Assembly: GCF_000735695.2 (NCBI RefSeq)
Contig: NZ_JASZ02000006.1
Coordinates: 1-64,000 of the forward strand
DNA length: 64,000 bases
Source of the DNA: Kaistella haifensis DSM 19056
GTDB lineage: Bacteria; Bacteroidota; Bacteroidia; Flavobacteriales; Weeksellaceae
Direction of reading: 5' to 3'
Part shown: positions 17,507 through 26,213 of the stretch, piece by piece
How the letters are laid out: each line of letters starts with the position of its first letter
Numbering within the stretch: position 1 is the stretch's first letter
Notes under the pieces: generated by a model
Database searches by the model: none
What the model was told of the DNA's origin: nothing
Seen by the model: only the letters and a program-made list of their open reading frames with translations
Program-made: the position numbers and the translations under genes

Positions 17507-18724
17507 CTAAGTTTTGAATACCTTTCCGGGGTCTCCGCCTGCAAAAATGATAAGTATTTCGGTAATCATATCGCGAAGTTCCATGGCAATGCGCCTTTTT
17601 GCGGTTTTGTAGCCTAAAGCGTTGGCTTTTTTGTAAATCAGCAAAAGCATTGAGGCAATCATCGTCATGTATACCATCACTTCGATGCCGTTTTTGTTGA
17701 GCGAGACCAAATGGCTCAGATTGAGTTCCTGCTTTAGGAATCTGAAGAAAACTTCAATATCCCAGCGTTTGCGGTAATAGTCAGCAATTTCCTTGCTGGT
17801 GAGTTCAAACTCGTTGGTTAAAAACCAAAACTCTTTCTTTGTTTTTTCGTTACGGATTACCACCAATCGAAAATCAGTTTCTACTTTTTCTTCGCGGTGA
17901 TGCACGTTTCCACGCTTGTTTTGTACCGGGATTCCGGTGTAGAGTTTTACTTTACTGTCTTTCAAGACTCTCCAGTCATCCCATCTCTCCAAACCTTGCG
18001 AAGTGAGATAGGATTCGACTTCTTCAAACTTGCGGTTTTCTTTAGAACGGACAATGAATTTTACCGACTTTTCTTCAAATTCCTTCATCACCCTTACCGA
18101 CTGCAAACCCCTGTCGATAACATAAATATTACCGTGATGTTCTTCCTTTTTTACCTGCTTTAGGATGGCTTCCGGCAGCGCATTGTCTTCTGCAGAATAT
18201 TTCTGTCCGGTAAAAACCTCTGCTCCCGAAGGCAGAACACCATCAAAAGAAAAACTAAACTTCACCAATTTTTTACCGCTTTTTTGGTCGATGCCTTCCT
18301 TGAGTTTTGAGCAGGTATCGGCGACAATAGTACTGTCCACCCGGATAAGGTTGTATTTCTCTATCTCGGCTTTATCGTAGAGTTGCGAAAATCTTCCGTA
18401 CATCTGCTCGTAGATTTCTTTGAAATAATTAGGGTCAATTTTGGAGAGCCTCTCCGAGATGGAGCTTCTGCGTACTTTTTCTTTCTCGCCCAAACCGAAA
18501 AGTGCTTTGAAGCCGCTGCTGTTAAATGTATCTTCAAGAGTTCTCTGGCTTAGTTTTTCATTGTCGAAGATACAGAAAAGCAAAAGGTAGAACATTTTCT
18601 TGCCATGAAGCACCTTGCTGTAATAGTCCACCTTCGTGGTTGCAGAAAGATGGCTCAAAAGAGCTTCGGGAATAAAATCCAAAACTTGTTTAAGAGAAAT
18701 CTTGTGGTCTTTAAATACTGACAT
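17507..18724 (-). CDS. IS4-family DDE transposase
   Basis: The 405-residue transposase has the DDE residues Asp130 (RVDSTIV), Asp204 (YVIDRG) and Glu324 in the IS4 YREK signature Y317-x2-R320-x3-E324-x6-K331 (YRKRWDIEVFFRFLK). An N-terminal domain of about 100 residues precedes the RNase H-like core. All catalytic residues are present, so it should be active. The gene points in the same direction as the host gene it interrupts, and its stop codon lies 9 bp before the ATG of the downstream host fragment. Confidence 0.95.
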   Translation of the reverse strand: MSVFKDHKISLKQVLDFIPEALLSHLSATTKVDYYSKVLHGKKMFYLLLFCIFDNEKLSQRTLEDTFNSSGFKALFGLGEKEKVRRSSISERLSKIDPNYFKEIYEQMYGRFSQLYDKAEIEKYNLIRVDSTIVADTCSKLKEGIDQKSGKKLVKFSFSFDGVLPSGAEVFTGQKYSAEDNALPEAILKQVKKEEHHGNIYVIDRGLQSVRVMKEFEEKSVKFIVRSKENRKFEEVESYLTSQGLERWDDWRVLKDSKVKLYTGIPVQNKRGNVHHREEKVETDFRLVVIRNEKTKKEFWFLTNEFELTSKEIADYYRKRWDIEVFFRFLKQELNLSHLVSLNKNGIEVMVYMTMIASMLLLIYKKANALGYKTAKRRIAMELRDMITEILIIFAGGDPGKVFKT

Positions 18725-18831
18725 AAGTTATTGATTATCAGATATAAAGATACGAAATAAAACCCATTAATCCAAATTAAATCATTGAAAATCAACAAGT
18801 TAACCAAAAAAAATCAAACAATTTTAAATAC

Positions 18832-18858
18832 AAAAAGTCGGAAGAAAAATCTTCCGAC
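18832..18858 (-). terminator. Intrinsic terminator inside the upstream end of the IS
   Basis: On the minus strand GTCGGAAGA and TCTTCCGAC form a perfect 9-bp stem around a 4-nt loop, followed by TTTTT. One arm is part of the terminal inverted repeat. It would stop transcripts entering from the host promoter before they reach the transposase. Confidence 0.7.
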
Positions 18859-18866
18859 CATGACTG

Positions 18867-18876
18867 GGGATTTACG
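18867..18876. repeat. Target-site duplication, right copy
   Basis: GGGATTTACG directly abuts the IS right end and is identical to the copy at 17459-17468. Confidence 0.9.
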
Positions 18877-19064
18877 CGTCCTTTTTCATTAAGCAAAAAC
18901 CGCAAAATGATCATCACTAAAGTTAGGATGAAGATGGAAATTTGCAAAAATTTTTCTTGAGTTCTATTTCGCATAAAAAATCGCTAATTCAACAAATTTA
19001 CAGATTCTTACTAAAAATCTGCATCATTAGCTGAATTAACAAAAGAATTTTTTGAGTTTTAGAA

Positions 19065-19955
19065 TTATCGCTGGAACATTTTCGCTACTTTTTCAGCTTT
19101 TTTAGATTCAGAATAATCATAGAAACCTTCACCAGATTTCACGCCTAATTTTCCTGCCATAACCATGTTTACCAATAGCGGATTTGGAGCATATTTAGGA
19201 TTTTTGAAACCGTCATACATCACATTTAGAATTGCTAAACAAACGTCTAATCCTATGAAATCTGCCAATTGCAATGGTCCCATTGGATGAGCCATTCCCA
19301 ATTTCATTACCGTATCAATTTCTTCTACACCTGCAACTCCGTTGTAAAGTGTTTCAATCGCTTCATTAATCATTGGCATTAGAATTCTGTTGGCCACAAA
19401 ACCTGGATAATCATTCACTTCTACAGGAACTTTTCCTAATGTTTTAGACATTTCAAAAATCGCATCAAACGTTTTTTTTGAAGTAGAGTAGCCCTTGATG
19501 ATTTCTACCAATTTCATAATCGGCACCGGATTCATAAAGTGCATTCCGATTACTTTCTCTGGGCGTTTTGTTGCCGCAGCAATTTTCGTGATAGAAATTG
19601 ATGAAGTATTGGTAGCCAAAATGCACTTTTCCGGCGCTAACTCGTCCATTTGCTTGAAAATTTTCAGCTTCAAATCTTGGTTTTCTGTTGCCGCTTCTAC
19701 GATTAAATCTGCATTTTCGCAAGCTTCAGAAAGTTGAGTAAACGAGGTAATATTTCCAAGAGTTTCTGCTTTTTGTTCTTCCGTAAGATTTCCTTTGGCG
19801 ATAATTCTGTCAAGATTTTTAGAAATTGTAGAAATTCCTTTTTGTAGGGCTTCCTCTGAAACATCTACCAAATTTACCTTAAAACCGGTTTGCGCAAAAG
19901 TATGGGCAATTCCGTTTCCCATTGTTCCGGCGCCGATTACGACTATGTTTTTCAT
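19065..19955 (-). CDS. hbd: 3-hydroxybutyryl-CoA dehydrogenase
   Basis: This 296-residue NAD-dependent enzyme interconverts 3-hydroxyacyl-CoA and 3-oxoacyl-CoA, probably of short chains. The Rossmann motif is VIGAGTMGNGIAHTFA (glycines 8, 10, 13). Family landmarks are ATNTSSISITKIA, the catalytic histidine in GMHFMNPVPIMKLVEII, and PGFVANRILMPMINEAI, with the C-terminal domain GPLQLADFIGLDV. It lacks the hydratase domain of the large fusion at 40721. It likely works with the beta-oxidation genes elsewhere in the window, although it is not in their operon. Confidence 0.93.
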   Translation of the reverse strand: MKNIVVIGAGTMGNGIAHTFAQTGFKVNLVDVSEEALQKGISTISKNLDRIIAKGNLTEEQKAETLGNITSFTQLSEACENADLIVEAATENQDLKLKIFKQMDELAPEKCILATNTSSISITKIAAATKRPEKVIGMHFMNPVPIMKLVEIIKGYSTSKKTFDAIFEMSKTLGKVPVEVNDYPGFVANRILMPMINEAIETLYNGVAGVEEIDTVMKLGMAHPMGPLQLADFIGLDVCLAILNVMYDGFKNPKYAPNPLLVNMVMAGKLGVKSGEGFYDYSESKKAEKVAKMFQR

Positions 19956-20018
19956 TAGTGCTATTTTTTTATTTTTAAATACAAGCTTGTTAAATTAACC
20001 TTGTCAAGGTTTCGCTGC

Positions 20019-20897
20019 TTAATTTAGATGATTCCAAACCGTTTTAGAAATATCGGAAATCATTTTGCAATTTACTTCATAAGACTCCCTAGAATCCGAA
20101 ACGAGAACTGCAATTGCATACTTTTTTCCGTTAGGAAGGGTAATGATCGCGATATCGTTTTCGGCAACTGTTAGTCCGTCAATTTTTCCGGAAGATCCAG
20201 TTCTGTGTGCTACAGGTGTTCCTTTTGGGAGTTGTTCCACGATTTTATTGGTTCCGGTTGTAGTTCCGAGCATTATATTCATCAATAAATCTCGTGAAGT
20301 TTTTGGGAGAATTTTGGCTTTATCAAATTTTATGAGCGACTTCACCAATGATTCTGTCGTCGACCAATTTTCATACATACTTTTCCAGTCGGCGCTGTTC
20401 ATTCTTTCCTCATTCACTCGAATTTGAAAATCTTTGATTTTCTTCGAATCAATAAAATTTTGCACGATTTGCGTGCCTCCAATTACGTTCAGTATTTTAT
20501 CGGTCGCATTATTATCGCTATTTGCCACCATATATTTTAGTAGTTCGGAAAGCGTCATTTCATAATTTCCATTTGGAAATTTTTCTCTGAGCGGACTCCA
20601 AGTTTTTTCGTGCAAATCTTCTTTTTTAATAAAGATTTTTTGGTTTAAATTCAATCGTCCCTTATCTACCATATCCAAAGTTGCAAGCGCAATATGAAAC
20701 TTGAAAACACTCAGTAGTGGTAATTTTTTTCTTAAATTCTCATTATTAAATTCAAACGGGAAGTCGATTCCTTTTACAGAAACAGCAACGGTAGCTTTTT
20801 TACCTTCGGTAATTTTAGAAATTTCCTTTTTCAGTTCAGCTTTTTGTGCGAAAGTGAAAAAAGAGATTAGTATAAATAATAGCGTGAGTTTTTTCAT
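20019..20897 (-). CDS. bla: Class A beta-lactamase, subclass A2-like
   Basis: The 292-residue protein has a signal peptide (MKKLTLLFILISFFTFAQ) and the serine beta-lactamase motifs: S63-V-F-K66, S127-D-N129, and Glu163 in the omega loop (NEERMN, the E-xxx-N pattern). The third box, normally KTG, reads R-T-G at 232-234 (AHRTGSSGKID). The sequence resembles the chromosomal CGA/CIA/CME-type enzymes of Chryseobacterium and relatives, which hydrolyse penicillins and cephalosporins in the periplasm. It starts 2 bp after the Gfo/Idh gene and is probably translated from the same mRNA. No regulator is adjacent. Confidence 0.88.
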   Translation of the reverse strand: MKKLTLLFILISFFTFAQKAELKKEISKITEGKKATVAVSVKGIDFPFEFNNENLRKKLPLLSVFKFHIALATLDMVDKGRLNLNQKIFIKKEDLHEKTWSPLREKFPNGNYEMTLSELLKYMVANSDNNATDKILNVIGGTQIVQNFIDSKKIKDFQIRVNEERMNSADWKSMYENWSTTESLVKSLIKFDKAKILPKTSRDLLMNIMLGTTTGTNKIVEQLPKGTPVAHRTGSSGKIDGLTVAENDIAIITLPNGKKYAIAVLVSDSRESYEVNCKMISDISKTVWNHLN

Positions 20898-20899
20898 TT

Positions 20900-21862
20900 T
20901 TAACTGATCAACTTCATAATCTCCAAAGCCACTTTCAAAGCTTCTGTTCCGTCTTCTAAAGAAACTTCTACTTCTCGATTTTCATTAATCGCATCAGCAA
21001 AACTTTCTAATTCGTCTAAAATAGCATTGTTCGGTTGAATGTTTGGATATTCAAAAATAATTTGGTTTTTTTCGCCTTCTGCATTTTCAATGATCATGTC
21101 GAAATCACTTGGATTTTCAGGCGCTTCTTTCATTCTGATAACTTCTGCTTTTTTCTCCAAGAAATCTACGGAAATATAAGCATCTTGTTGGAAAAACCTT
21201 GATTTTCTCATCGCTTTCATCGAAATTCTGGAAGTGGTCAAATTCGCTACACAACCGTTTTCGAACTCAATTCTGGCGTTACAAATATCCGGCGTTTTAG
21301 AAACTACGCAAACTCCGCTTGCATGAATGTTTTTCACCTTAGATTTTACAATAGAAAGCAATATATCCAAATCGTGAATCATTAAATCCAAAACTACAGA
21401 AACATCCGTTCCTCTAGGATTAAATTCTGCCAAACGATGAATTTCAATAAACATCGGATCTTTAATAAAATCCTTCGAACCGATAAACGCAGGATTGTAT
21501 CTTTCAACATGTCCAACTTGCGCTTTGATGCCGAATTCTCTACATTTATAAAGAATTTCTTCTGCTTGTTCCAAAGTCTGCGTAACCGGTTTTTCAATAA
21601 AAAAATGTTTATGATTTTGAATCGCTTTCATCGCGTAATCGTAATGATAAACCGTGGGCGTTACAATGTCTAGCATGTCGATTTCTTTCAATAATTCATC
21701 GAAATCGTCAAAATATCTATATCCGAATTCAGCTTCAATTTTTTTTCCGTTTTCCTGATCTGCGTCGTAAAAACCTACCAATTCATATTTTTCAGACTGA
21801 TTTAATAATCTTAAATGGACTTTGCCGAGATGTCCCGCACCAACTAAACCTGCTTTTAGCAT
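20900..21862 (-). CDS. Gfo/Idh/MocA-family oxidoreductase
   Basis: This 320-residue NAD(P)-dependent sugar-type dehydrogenase has an N-terminal Rossmann fold (KAGLVGAGHLGKVHLRLL), DIVTPTVYHYDYAMKAI, the family EKP motif in HFFIEKPVTQTLEQAE, and an alpha/beta C-terminal domain with MIHDLDILLSIV. Substrate is not predictable; similar proteins act on sugar nucleotides. A TATCTTTG promoter box at 21879-21886 lies just upstream, and the beta-lactamase gene follows with a 2-bp gap. Confidence 0.88.
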   Translation of the reverse strand: MLKAGLVGAGHLGKVHLRLLNQSEKYELVGFYDADQENGKKIEAEFGYRYFDDFDELLKEIDMLDIVTPTVYHYDYAMKAIQNHKHFFIEKPVTQTLEQAEEILYKCREFGIKAQVGHVERYNPAFIGSKDFIKDPMFIEIHRLAEFNPRGTDVSVVLDLMIHDLDILLSIVKSKVKNIHASGVCVVSKTPDICNARIEFENGCVANLTTSRISMKAMRKSRFFQQDAYISVDFLEKKAEVIRMKEAPENPSDFDMIIENAEGEKNQIIFEYPNIQPNNAILDELESFADAINENREVEVSLEDGTEALKVALEIMKLIS

Positions 21863-21878
21863 AGAAAATTAATTTTTC

Positions 21879-21886
21879 CAAAGATA
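21879..21886 (-). promoter_or_regulatory. Promoter box of the Gfo/Idh-beta-lactamase unit
   Basis: TATCTTTG on the minus strand fits TAnnTTTG and would give a leader of about 10 nt. Confidence 0.45.
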
Positions 21887-21971
21887 ATAATTAGTTGTCA
21901 GTTGAGAGTTGGGAGTATATGCTTTTTTAATTTCCAATGGCGTTCGACGCGAAAAAATCAACTAAAATTCC

Positions 21972-21979
21972 TATTTTTG
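21972..21979 (+). promoter_or_regulatory. Promoter box of pcm
   Basis: TATTTTTG ends 4 bp before the pcm start codon, predicting a leaderless or nearly leaderless mRNA. Confidence 0.45.
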
Positions 21980-21983
21980 TGAC

Positions 21984-22634
21984 ATGCAGGATACGTTTTT
22001 ACATAAAGGAAAAAGAAAAATTTTGGTGGAATATCTTCGGGAGAAAATCGGGATTTCCGATGAAAATGTTTTAAGAGCGATGAATGAAGTACCACGTCAT
22101 CTTTTTTTGGAAAGTATTTTTGAGGATTTCGCATACGAAGATCGCGCATTTCCGATTTTGGCGAAACAAACAATTTCTCATCCTTCGACCGTGGCGGAAC
22201 AAAGCGAATTGCTACACTTAAAAGAGAAAGATAAAGTATTGGAAATCGGTACAGGTTGCGGTTATCAAACTGCGGTTTTGGTGGCGATGAATACGTTAGT
22301 TTACACGATTGAAAGGCAAAAAGAACTGCATGATTTCTCACAGAAAAAACTCCGTGAATTGCATTTAAGACCAAAATTTCAGAGTTTCGGCGATGGTTTT
22401 GCCGGTTTGCCGACTTTCGCTCCTTTTGATAAAATTTTGGTGACTTGTGGTGCGGAAATTTTACCGACAGAATTGCTTCATCAGTTGAAAGTAGGAGGAA
22501 TGATGGTAATTCCGCTGGGAAAAACGGAGGAACAAATCCTTACCCGATTTACCAAAAAATCTGAAAAAGAATTTATAAAAGAAGAATTCGGAGCGTATAA
22601 ATTTGTACCAATGCTGAATAATACCAGTCAGTAG
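21984..22634 (+). CDS. pcm: Protein-L-isoaspartate O-methyltransferase
   Basis: The 216-residue SAM-dependent enzyme repairs isoaspartyl residues in aged proteins. Landmarks are VPRHLFLESIFEDFAYEDRAFPI, the substrate-binding ISHPSTVAEQSELL, SAM motif I VLEIGTGCGYQTAVL, and DKILVTCGAEILPTELLHQLKVGG. Length is typical. It is divergent from the Gfo/Idh gene and stands alone. Confidence 0.94.
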   Translation: MQDTFLHKGKRKILVEYLREKIGISDENVLRAMNEVPRHLFLESIFEDFAYEDRAFPILAKQTISHPSTVAEQSELLHLKEKDKVLEIGTGCGYQTAVLVAMNTLVYTIERQKELHDFSQKKLRELHLRPKFQSFGDGFAGLPTFAPFDKILVTCGAEILPTELLHQLKVGGMMVIPLGKTEEQILTRFTKKSEKEFIKEEFGAYKFVPMLNNTSQ

Positions 22635-22722
22635 TTGGTTTCATTGATTTTTTTTTGGAGTGGAATTTTTAGAAACTGATAAATAACATCTTTCAAATTC
22701 GGTTTTTAAGAATAACTAATGT

Positions 22723-22730
22723 ATTTTTGC
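22723..22730 (+). promoter_or_regulatory. Promoter box of the cytochrome c biogenesis gene
   Basis: TATTTTTG lies 40 bp upstream of the start codon; a -33 element is not clear. Confidence 0.4.
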
Positions 22731-22770
22731 AACTATTTGAATTTTGATATAATCTGATAGTTTCAAAAAA

Positions 22771-25700
22771 ATGAAAAAAATCCAAAACATTCTTATTTCA
22801 ACGCGTACAATGGCGGTTTTGTTACTGGTTTTTGCTATTTCTATGGCGTATGCAACTTTCCTGGAAAACGATTTTGGCACTCCTGTCGCAAAAGCCCTAA
22901 TTTACGAAGCAAAATGGTTTGAAGCCATCATGTTTCTCCTTATTTTAAATTTCATTGGGAATATTTCCAGATATCGTCTTCTTCGTCGCGAAAAATGGCC
23001 GGTTTTGGTGTTTCACCTTTCATTTATTTTGCTTTTCATTGGTGGTGCAATCACGCGATACATAAGCTACGAAGGCATTATGCACATCCGTGAAGGAGAA
23101 ACTTCAAATGAAGTAATTACCGATAAGAATTATTTTAAAATTCAAATTGAAGAAAAAGGAGATATCTTAAATTATCAGGATGTTCCATTTACTTTGATTT
23201 CCGATGAAGCAAAAAAAACCAAATTGATTGCTAAACTTTTCGGTAAAACCTTCAAAGCGGGTTATGATTTCCATGGAAAGCAAATTAATGTAAAGCAATT
23301 GCAATATATTCAGAGAAAAAAGGACAGTTTGATTGCCGACCCTAATGGAACTGAATATTTACATGTAGTTTCAACGGGAAATACCGGACGCGAGAACTAT
23401 TACATCAAACCGGGTGAAGCCAAATCGATTAACGGAACGTTGGTAACGTACAACCGAGCGATTGAAGGTGCGGTAGAATTCCGAAATGATAATGGAAAAT
23501 TAATGATCAAAACACCTGTCGACGCTAATTTCATGACGATGGCAACCCAAGCAACAGGAACTACGAAAAAAGATGAATTTCAACCATTGGCTTTGAGAAG
23601 TCTTTACACCGTAAACGAACTGAAACTGGTTGTTCCTGAAGGTTTGAAGAAGGGAAAACTCATCGCTTATGAAGGTGATAGAAAGAAAGATAAAGACGTT
23701 CCGGATCAATTGACGGTAGAAGTTCAAGGTCCGAAAACGAAGCAAATCGTGGATCTTTCTGTTGAAAAAGGAAACCCAAATGCTTTCAAGCAAATCGCTA
23801 TTGATGGGATGAATGTGATGCTTGGTTTCGGCCCGAAAGTTTACAACACGCCTTTCTCTTTGAAATTGGATAAATTCGTGATGGAAACATACCCTGGAAG
23901 TTCATCGCCAAGTGCTTATGAAAGCCATGTTCAGATTATCGACGAAGGCAAACAAACGCCTTATAAAATCTATATGAATCACGTTTTAAATCATGGCGGT
24001 TACCGATTTTTCCAGGCAAGTTTCGATCCGGATAGGAAAGGAACCGTACTTTCTGTGAACCACGATTTCTGGGGAACTTTGATCTCGTATATCGGATATG
24101 CTTTCTTGTTTTTAGGAATGTTCGTAACTTTCTTTTGGAAAGGTACTCACTTCTGGAAACTTAATGAAAATTTGAAATCGGTGAATAAGAAAAGAATTGC
24201 TACGGTTTTATTGCTTTTATTAAGTCTACATTTCAGCGCGCAAGAAATCGATACCCACGGAACAGATGGCTCCGGAAAACAAACCCATTCCGCAAACGAC
24301 GGACACAACCACGGCAATGCAGATGCTCTTTTAATGGAAGAACCTGCGCCGAAAAAAACCGCCAATTCTTTTGCTTTGAAATCTCCAAAAATGATTTCAG
24401 CGGACGAAATTATTTCGAGAAACCGTATTTCAAAAGAACATGCGGACAAATTCGGGTATCTTTTGGTTCAGAATTACGAAGGTCGGATTGTTCCTATGAA
24501 TACTCAAGCGCTAGATGTTCTTCGAAAGCTTTATAAAAGAGATGAATTCCGAGGCAGCGATGGTAAAAAATTAACAGCAAACCAATGGTTTTTGTCGATC
24601 AATACGGATACACCAAGCTGGACCATGGTTCCTTTAATTAAAGTAATTAACGGTGGTGACGAATTGAAAAAGAAAGTAAAAGCCAACGAAGACGGCTATA
24701 CATCTTTAATGAATATGTTTCCGGCCGACGAAACAGGCCAGTTGCACTACGTTTTGGAAGCAGATTATCAAGCAGCTTTCAGAAAAAAACCGGCGGAACA
24801 AAGCAAATATGATTTAGCCGTAATCGATTTGAATGATAGAGTTCAGGCTTTTAACGAATTTTTCAGTGGCCAGTTTATGAGAATTGTTCCGGTTCAAAAT
24901 GATCCGAACAACACTTGGCATTCTTGGCTGGACCAAAATTTCGAACCAGATGAAGCTTCCCAAAAAGTGATGGGACCTTATTTTTCAAGTGTTTTGGAAG
25001 CTCAGCAAACCGGAAATTGGTCAAAAGCGGATACGGAACTGAGCAAGCTAAAAGATTATCAGAAAACTTGGGGAAAAAACGTCATTCCTTCGCAATCGAA
25101 AGTTGATGTAGAAGTTTTCATGAACCAATTGAATATCTACTTTAAACTCCTTATTTTCTACACCATTATCGGTGGTTTATTGCTTATTTTAGGATTTGTA
25201 GATTTATTCAAACCAAGCAAAATTTTGAGTGTCGCCATTAAAGCCATTATTGCAATCGGTTGTATCGGATATTTTGCTCATTTCCTTGGACTTATCGCAA
25301 GATGGTACATGTCGGGTCACGCGCCTTGGAGCAACGGTTACGAAGCGATTATTTTCATCTCTTGGGTAGGGATTTCTGCGGGATTATTCCTTTATAGAAA
25401 TTCAAACGCTTTGATTCCGGCTGCGGGATTTATGGTTGCAGTAATTATGATGGGATTTGCGCACGGTGGTTCCGCTCTCGATCCGCAGATTACTCCGCTC
25501 GTTCCGGTACTGAAATCTTATTGGTTGATTGTTCACGTAGCGATTATTACTTCCAGTTACGGTTTCTTCGCATTGTCAATGATTATCGCGGTAATTACTT
25601 TGCTATTTTACATTATTTCAAGTAAAAATTTATACAAAATTCACCACGATACGACAATTAAAGAATTAACCATCGTTTCAGAAATGTCTTTAACCATCGG

Positions 25701-26064
25701 ACTTTTCGCATTAACCGTTGGAAATTTCTTGGGCGGAATTTGGGCAAATGAATCGTGGGGAAGATACTGGAGTTGGGATCCGAAAGAAACTTGGGCATTC
25801 ATTTCCATCATGGTGTATGCTTTCGTTTTGCACATGAGATTGGTTCCTGGTTTACGAAGCAGATGGGCGTTCCACGTTGCAGCGATGTTTGCTTTTTGTT
25901 CAATGGTAATGACGTATTTCGGTGTGAATTATTACCTGAGCGGATTGCATTCTTACGCAGCAGGAGATCCAGTTCCGGTTCCGGCTTGGGTCTACATCGG
26001 TTTATCAACCATGTTGATTTTAGCAGTCGTTTCTTATTTTAGATTTAAAAAATTAAAGAAATAA
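22771..26064 (+). CDS. ccsA: Fused cytochrome c biogenesis protein CcsB-CcsA
   Basis: The 1097-residue membrane protein joins a ResB/CcsB-like N-terminal half (four helices around a large extracytoplasmic domain at about 110-450) to a CcsA C-terminal half. The heme-handling WWD-type motif appears as WANESWGRYWSWDPKETWAF near residue 995. System II CcsBA exports heme and attaches it to CXXCH motifs of c-type cytochromes in the periplasm. A histidine-rich linker (GTDGSGKQTHSANDGHNHG) lies near 510. The fused form is usual in Bacteroidetes. A terminator follows. Confidence 0.92.
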   Translation: MKKIQNILISTRTMAVLLLVFAISMAYATFLENDFGTPVAKALIYEAKWFEAIMFLLILNFIGNISRYRLLRREKWPVLVFHLSFILLFIGGAITRYISYEGIMHIREGETSNEVITDKNYFKIQIEEKGDILNYQDVPFTLISDEAKKTKLIAKLFGKTFKAGYDFHGKQINVKQLQYIQRKKDSLIADPNGTEYLHVVSTGNTGRENYYIKPGEAKSINGTLVTYNRAIEGAVEFRNDNGKLMIKTPVDANFMTMATQATGTTKKDEFQPLALRSLYTVNELKLVVPEGLKKGKLIAYEGDRKKDKDVPDQLTVEVQGPKTKQIVDLSVEKGNPNAFKQIAIDGMNVMLGFGPKVYNTPFSLKLDKFVMETYPGSSSPSAYESHVQIIDEGKQTPYKIYMNHVLNHGGYRFFQASFDPDRKGTVLSVNHDFWGTLISYIGYAFLFLGMFVTFFWKGTHFWKLNENLKSVNKKRIATVLLLLLSLHFSAQEIDTHGTDGSGKQTHSANDGHNHGNADALLMEEPAPKKTANSFALKSPKMISADEIISRNRISKEHADKFGYLLVQNYEGRIVPMNTQALDVLRKLYKRDEFRGSDGKKLTANQWFLSINTDTPSWTMVPLIKVINGGDELKKKVKANEDGYTSLMNMFPADETGQLHYVLEADYQAAFRKKPAEQSKYDLAVIDLNDRVQAFNEFFSGQFMRIVPVQNDPNNTWHSWLDQNFEPDEASQKVMGPYFSSVLEAQQTGNWSKADTELSKLKDYQKTWGKNVIPSQSKVDVEVFMNQLNIYFKLLIFYTIIGGLLLILGFVDLFKPSKILSVAIKAIIAIGCIGYFAHFLGLIARWYMSGHAPWSNGYEAIIFISWVGISAGLFLYRNSNALIPAAGFMVAVIMMGFAHGGSALDPQITPLVPVLKSYWLIVHVAIITSSYGFFALSMIIAVITLLFYIISSKNLYKIHHDTTIKELTIVSEMSLTIGLFALTVGNFLGGIWANESWGRYWSWDPKETWAFISIMVYAFVLHMRLVPGLRSRWAFHVAAMFAFCSMVMTYFGVNYYLSGLHSYAAGDPVPVPAWVYIGLSTMLILAVVSYFRFKKLKK

Positions 26065-26083
26065 TAAACTTTAAATTATTATA

Positions 26084-26116
26084 AAATCCCGAATTTATTT
26101 TTGGGATTTTTTTTTT
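26084..26116 (+). terminator. Terminator of ccsBA
   Basis: AAATCCC and GGGATTT form a 7-bp stem with a 12-nt AT loop and a long T-run. Confidence 0.8.
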
Positions 26117-26139
26117 AATTTTTTTTAAAACTAATGCTA

Positions 26140-26172
26140 TTGCTTAATTTCAGCAAATATTCATTAAATTTG
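26140..26172 (+). promoter_or_regulatory. Promoter of the RNase Z gene
   Basis: TTG at 26140-26142 and TAAATTTG at 26165-26172 are 22 bp apart. The leader to the TTG start would be about 35 nt. Confidence 0.5.
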
Positions 26173-26213
26173 TATTTGAAATTCATTAACATTTAAACCC
26201 ACCACCCAACAGT

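Larger units (their letters stand above)
17469..18866 (-). mobile_element. Complete IS4-family insertion sequence, 1398 bp
   Basis: The ends are a near-perfect 17-bp inverted repeat: TAGTCATGGTCGGAAGA at the left and, read inward, CAGTCATGGTCGGAAGA at the right. The flanks carry the direct repeat GGGATTTACG at 17459-17468 and 18867-18876, a 10-bp target duplication typical for the IS4 family. One transposase gene fills the element. Perfect ends, intact gene and perfect duplication point to recent transposition. Confidence 0.93.
16244..18974 (-). pseudogene. Membrane glycosyltransferase-like gene interrupted by an IS4 element
   Basis: The gene starts at 18974 (MRNRTQEKFLQISIFILTLV) and reads 36 codons to GRVNP, where the IS lies at 17469-18866. 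The right-hand part resumes in frame with DSLRFMRTAEVFPV and runs to 16244. Removing the IS and one 10-bp duplication restores an uninterrupted 440-residue protein. It has roughly ten membrane segments and an early GYPLSLKFF stretch, reminiscent of lipid-linked-sugar (GT-C/ArnT-like) transferases, although no family is certain. The first membrane helix is separated from the rest. A new ATG in the IS end (17495-17497) gives a 417-residue frame starting MAGISSDHDYVNP that could still be translated. Confidence 0.85.

Noticed and set aside
19997-20011. AACCTTG-T-CAAGGTT as terminator of the beta-lactamase gene
   Set aside because: Perfect 7-bp inverted repeat but only one unpaired base and no T-run, so termination is not convincing.
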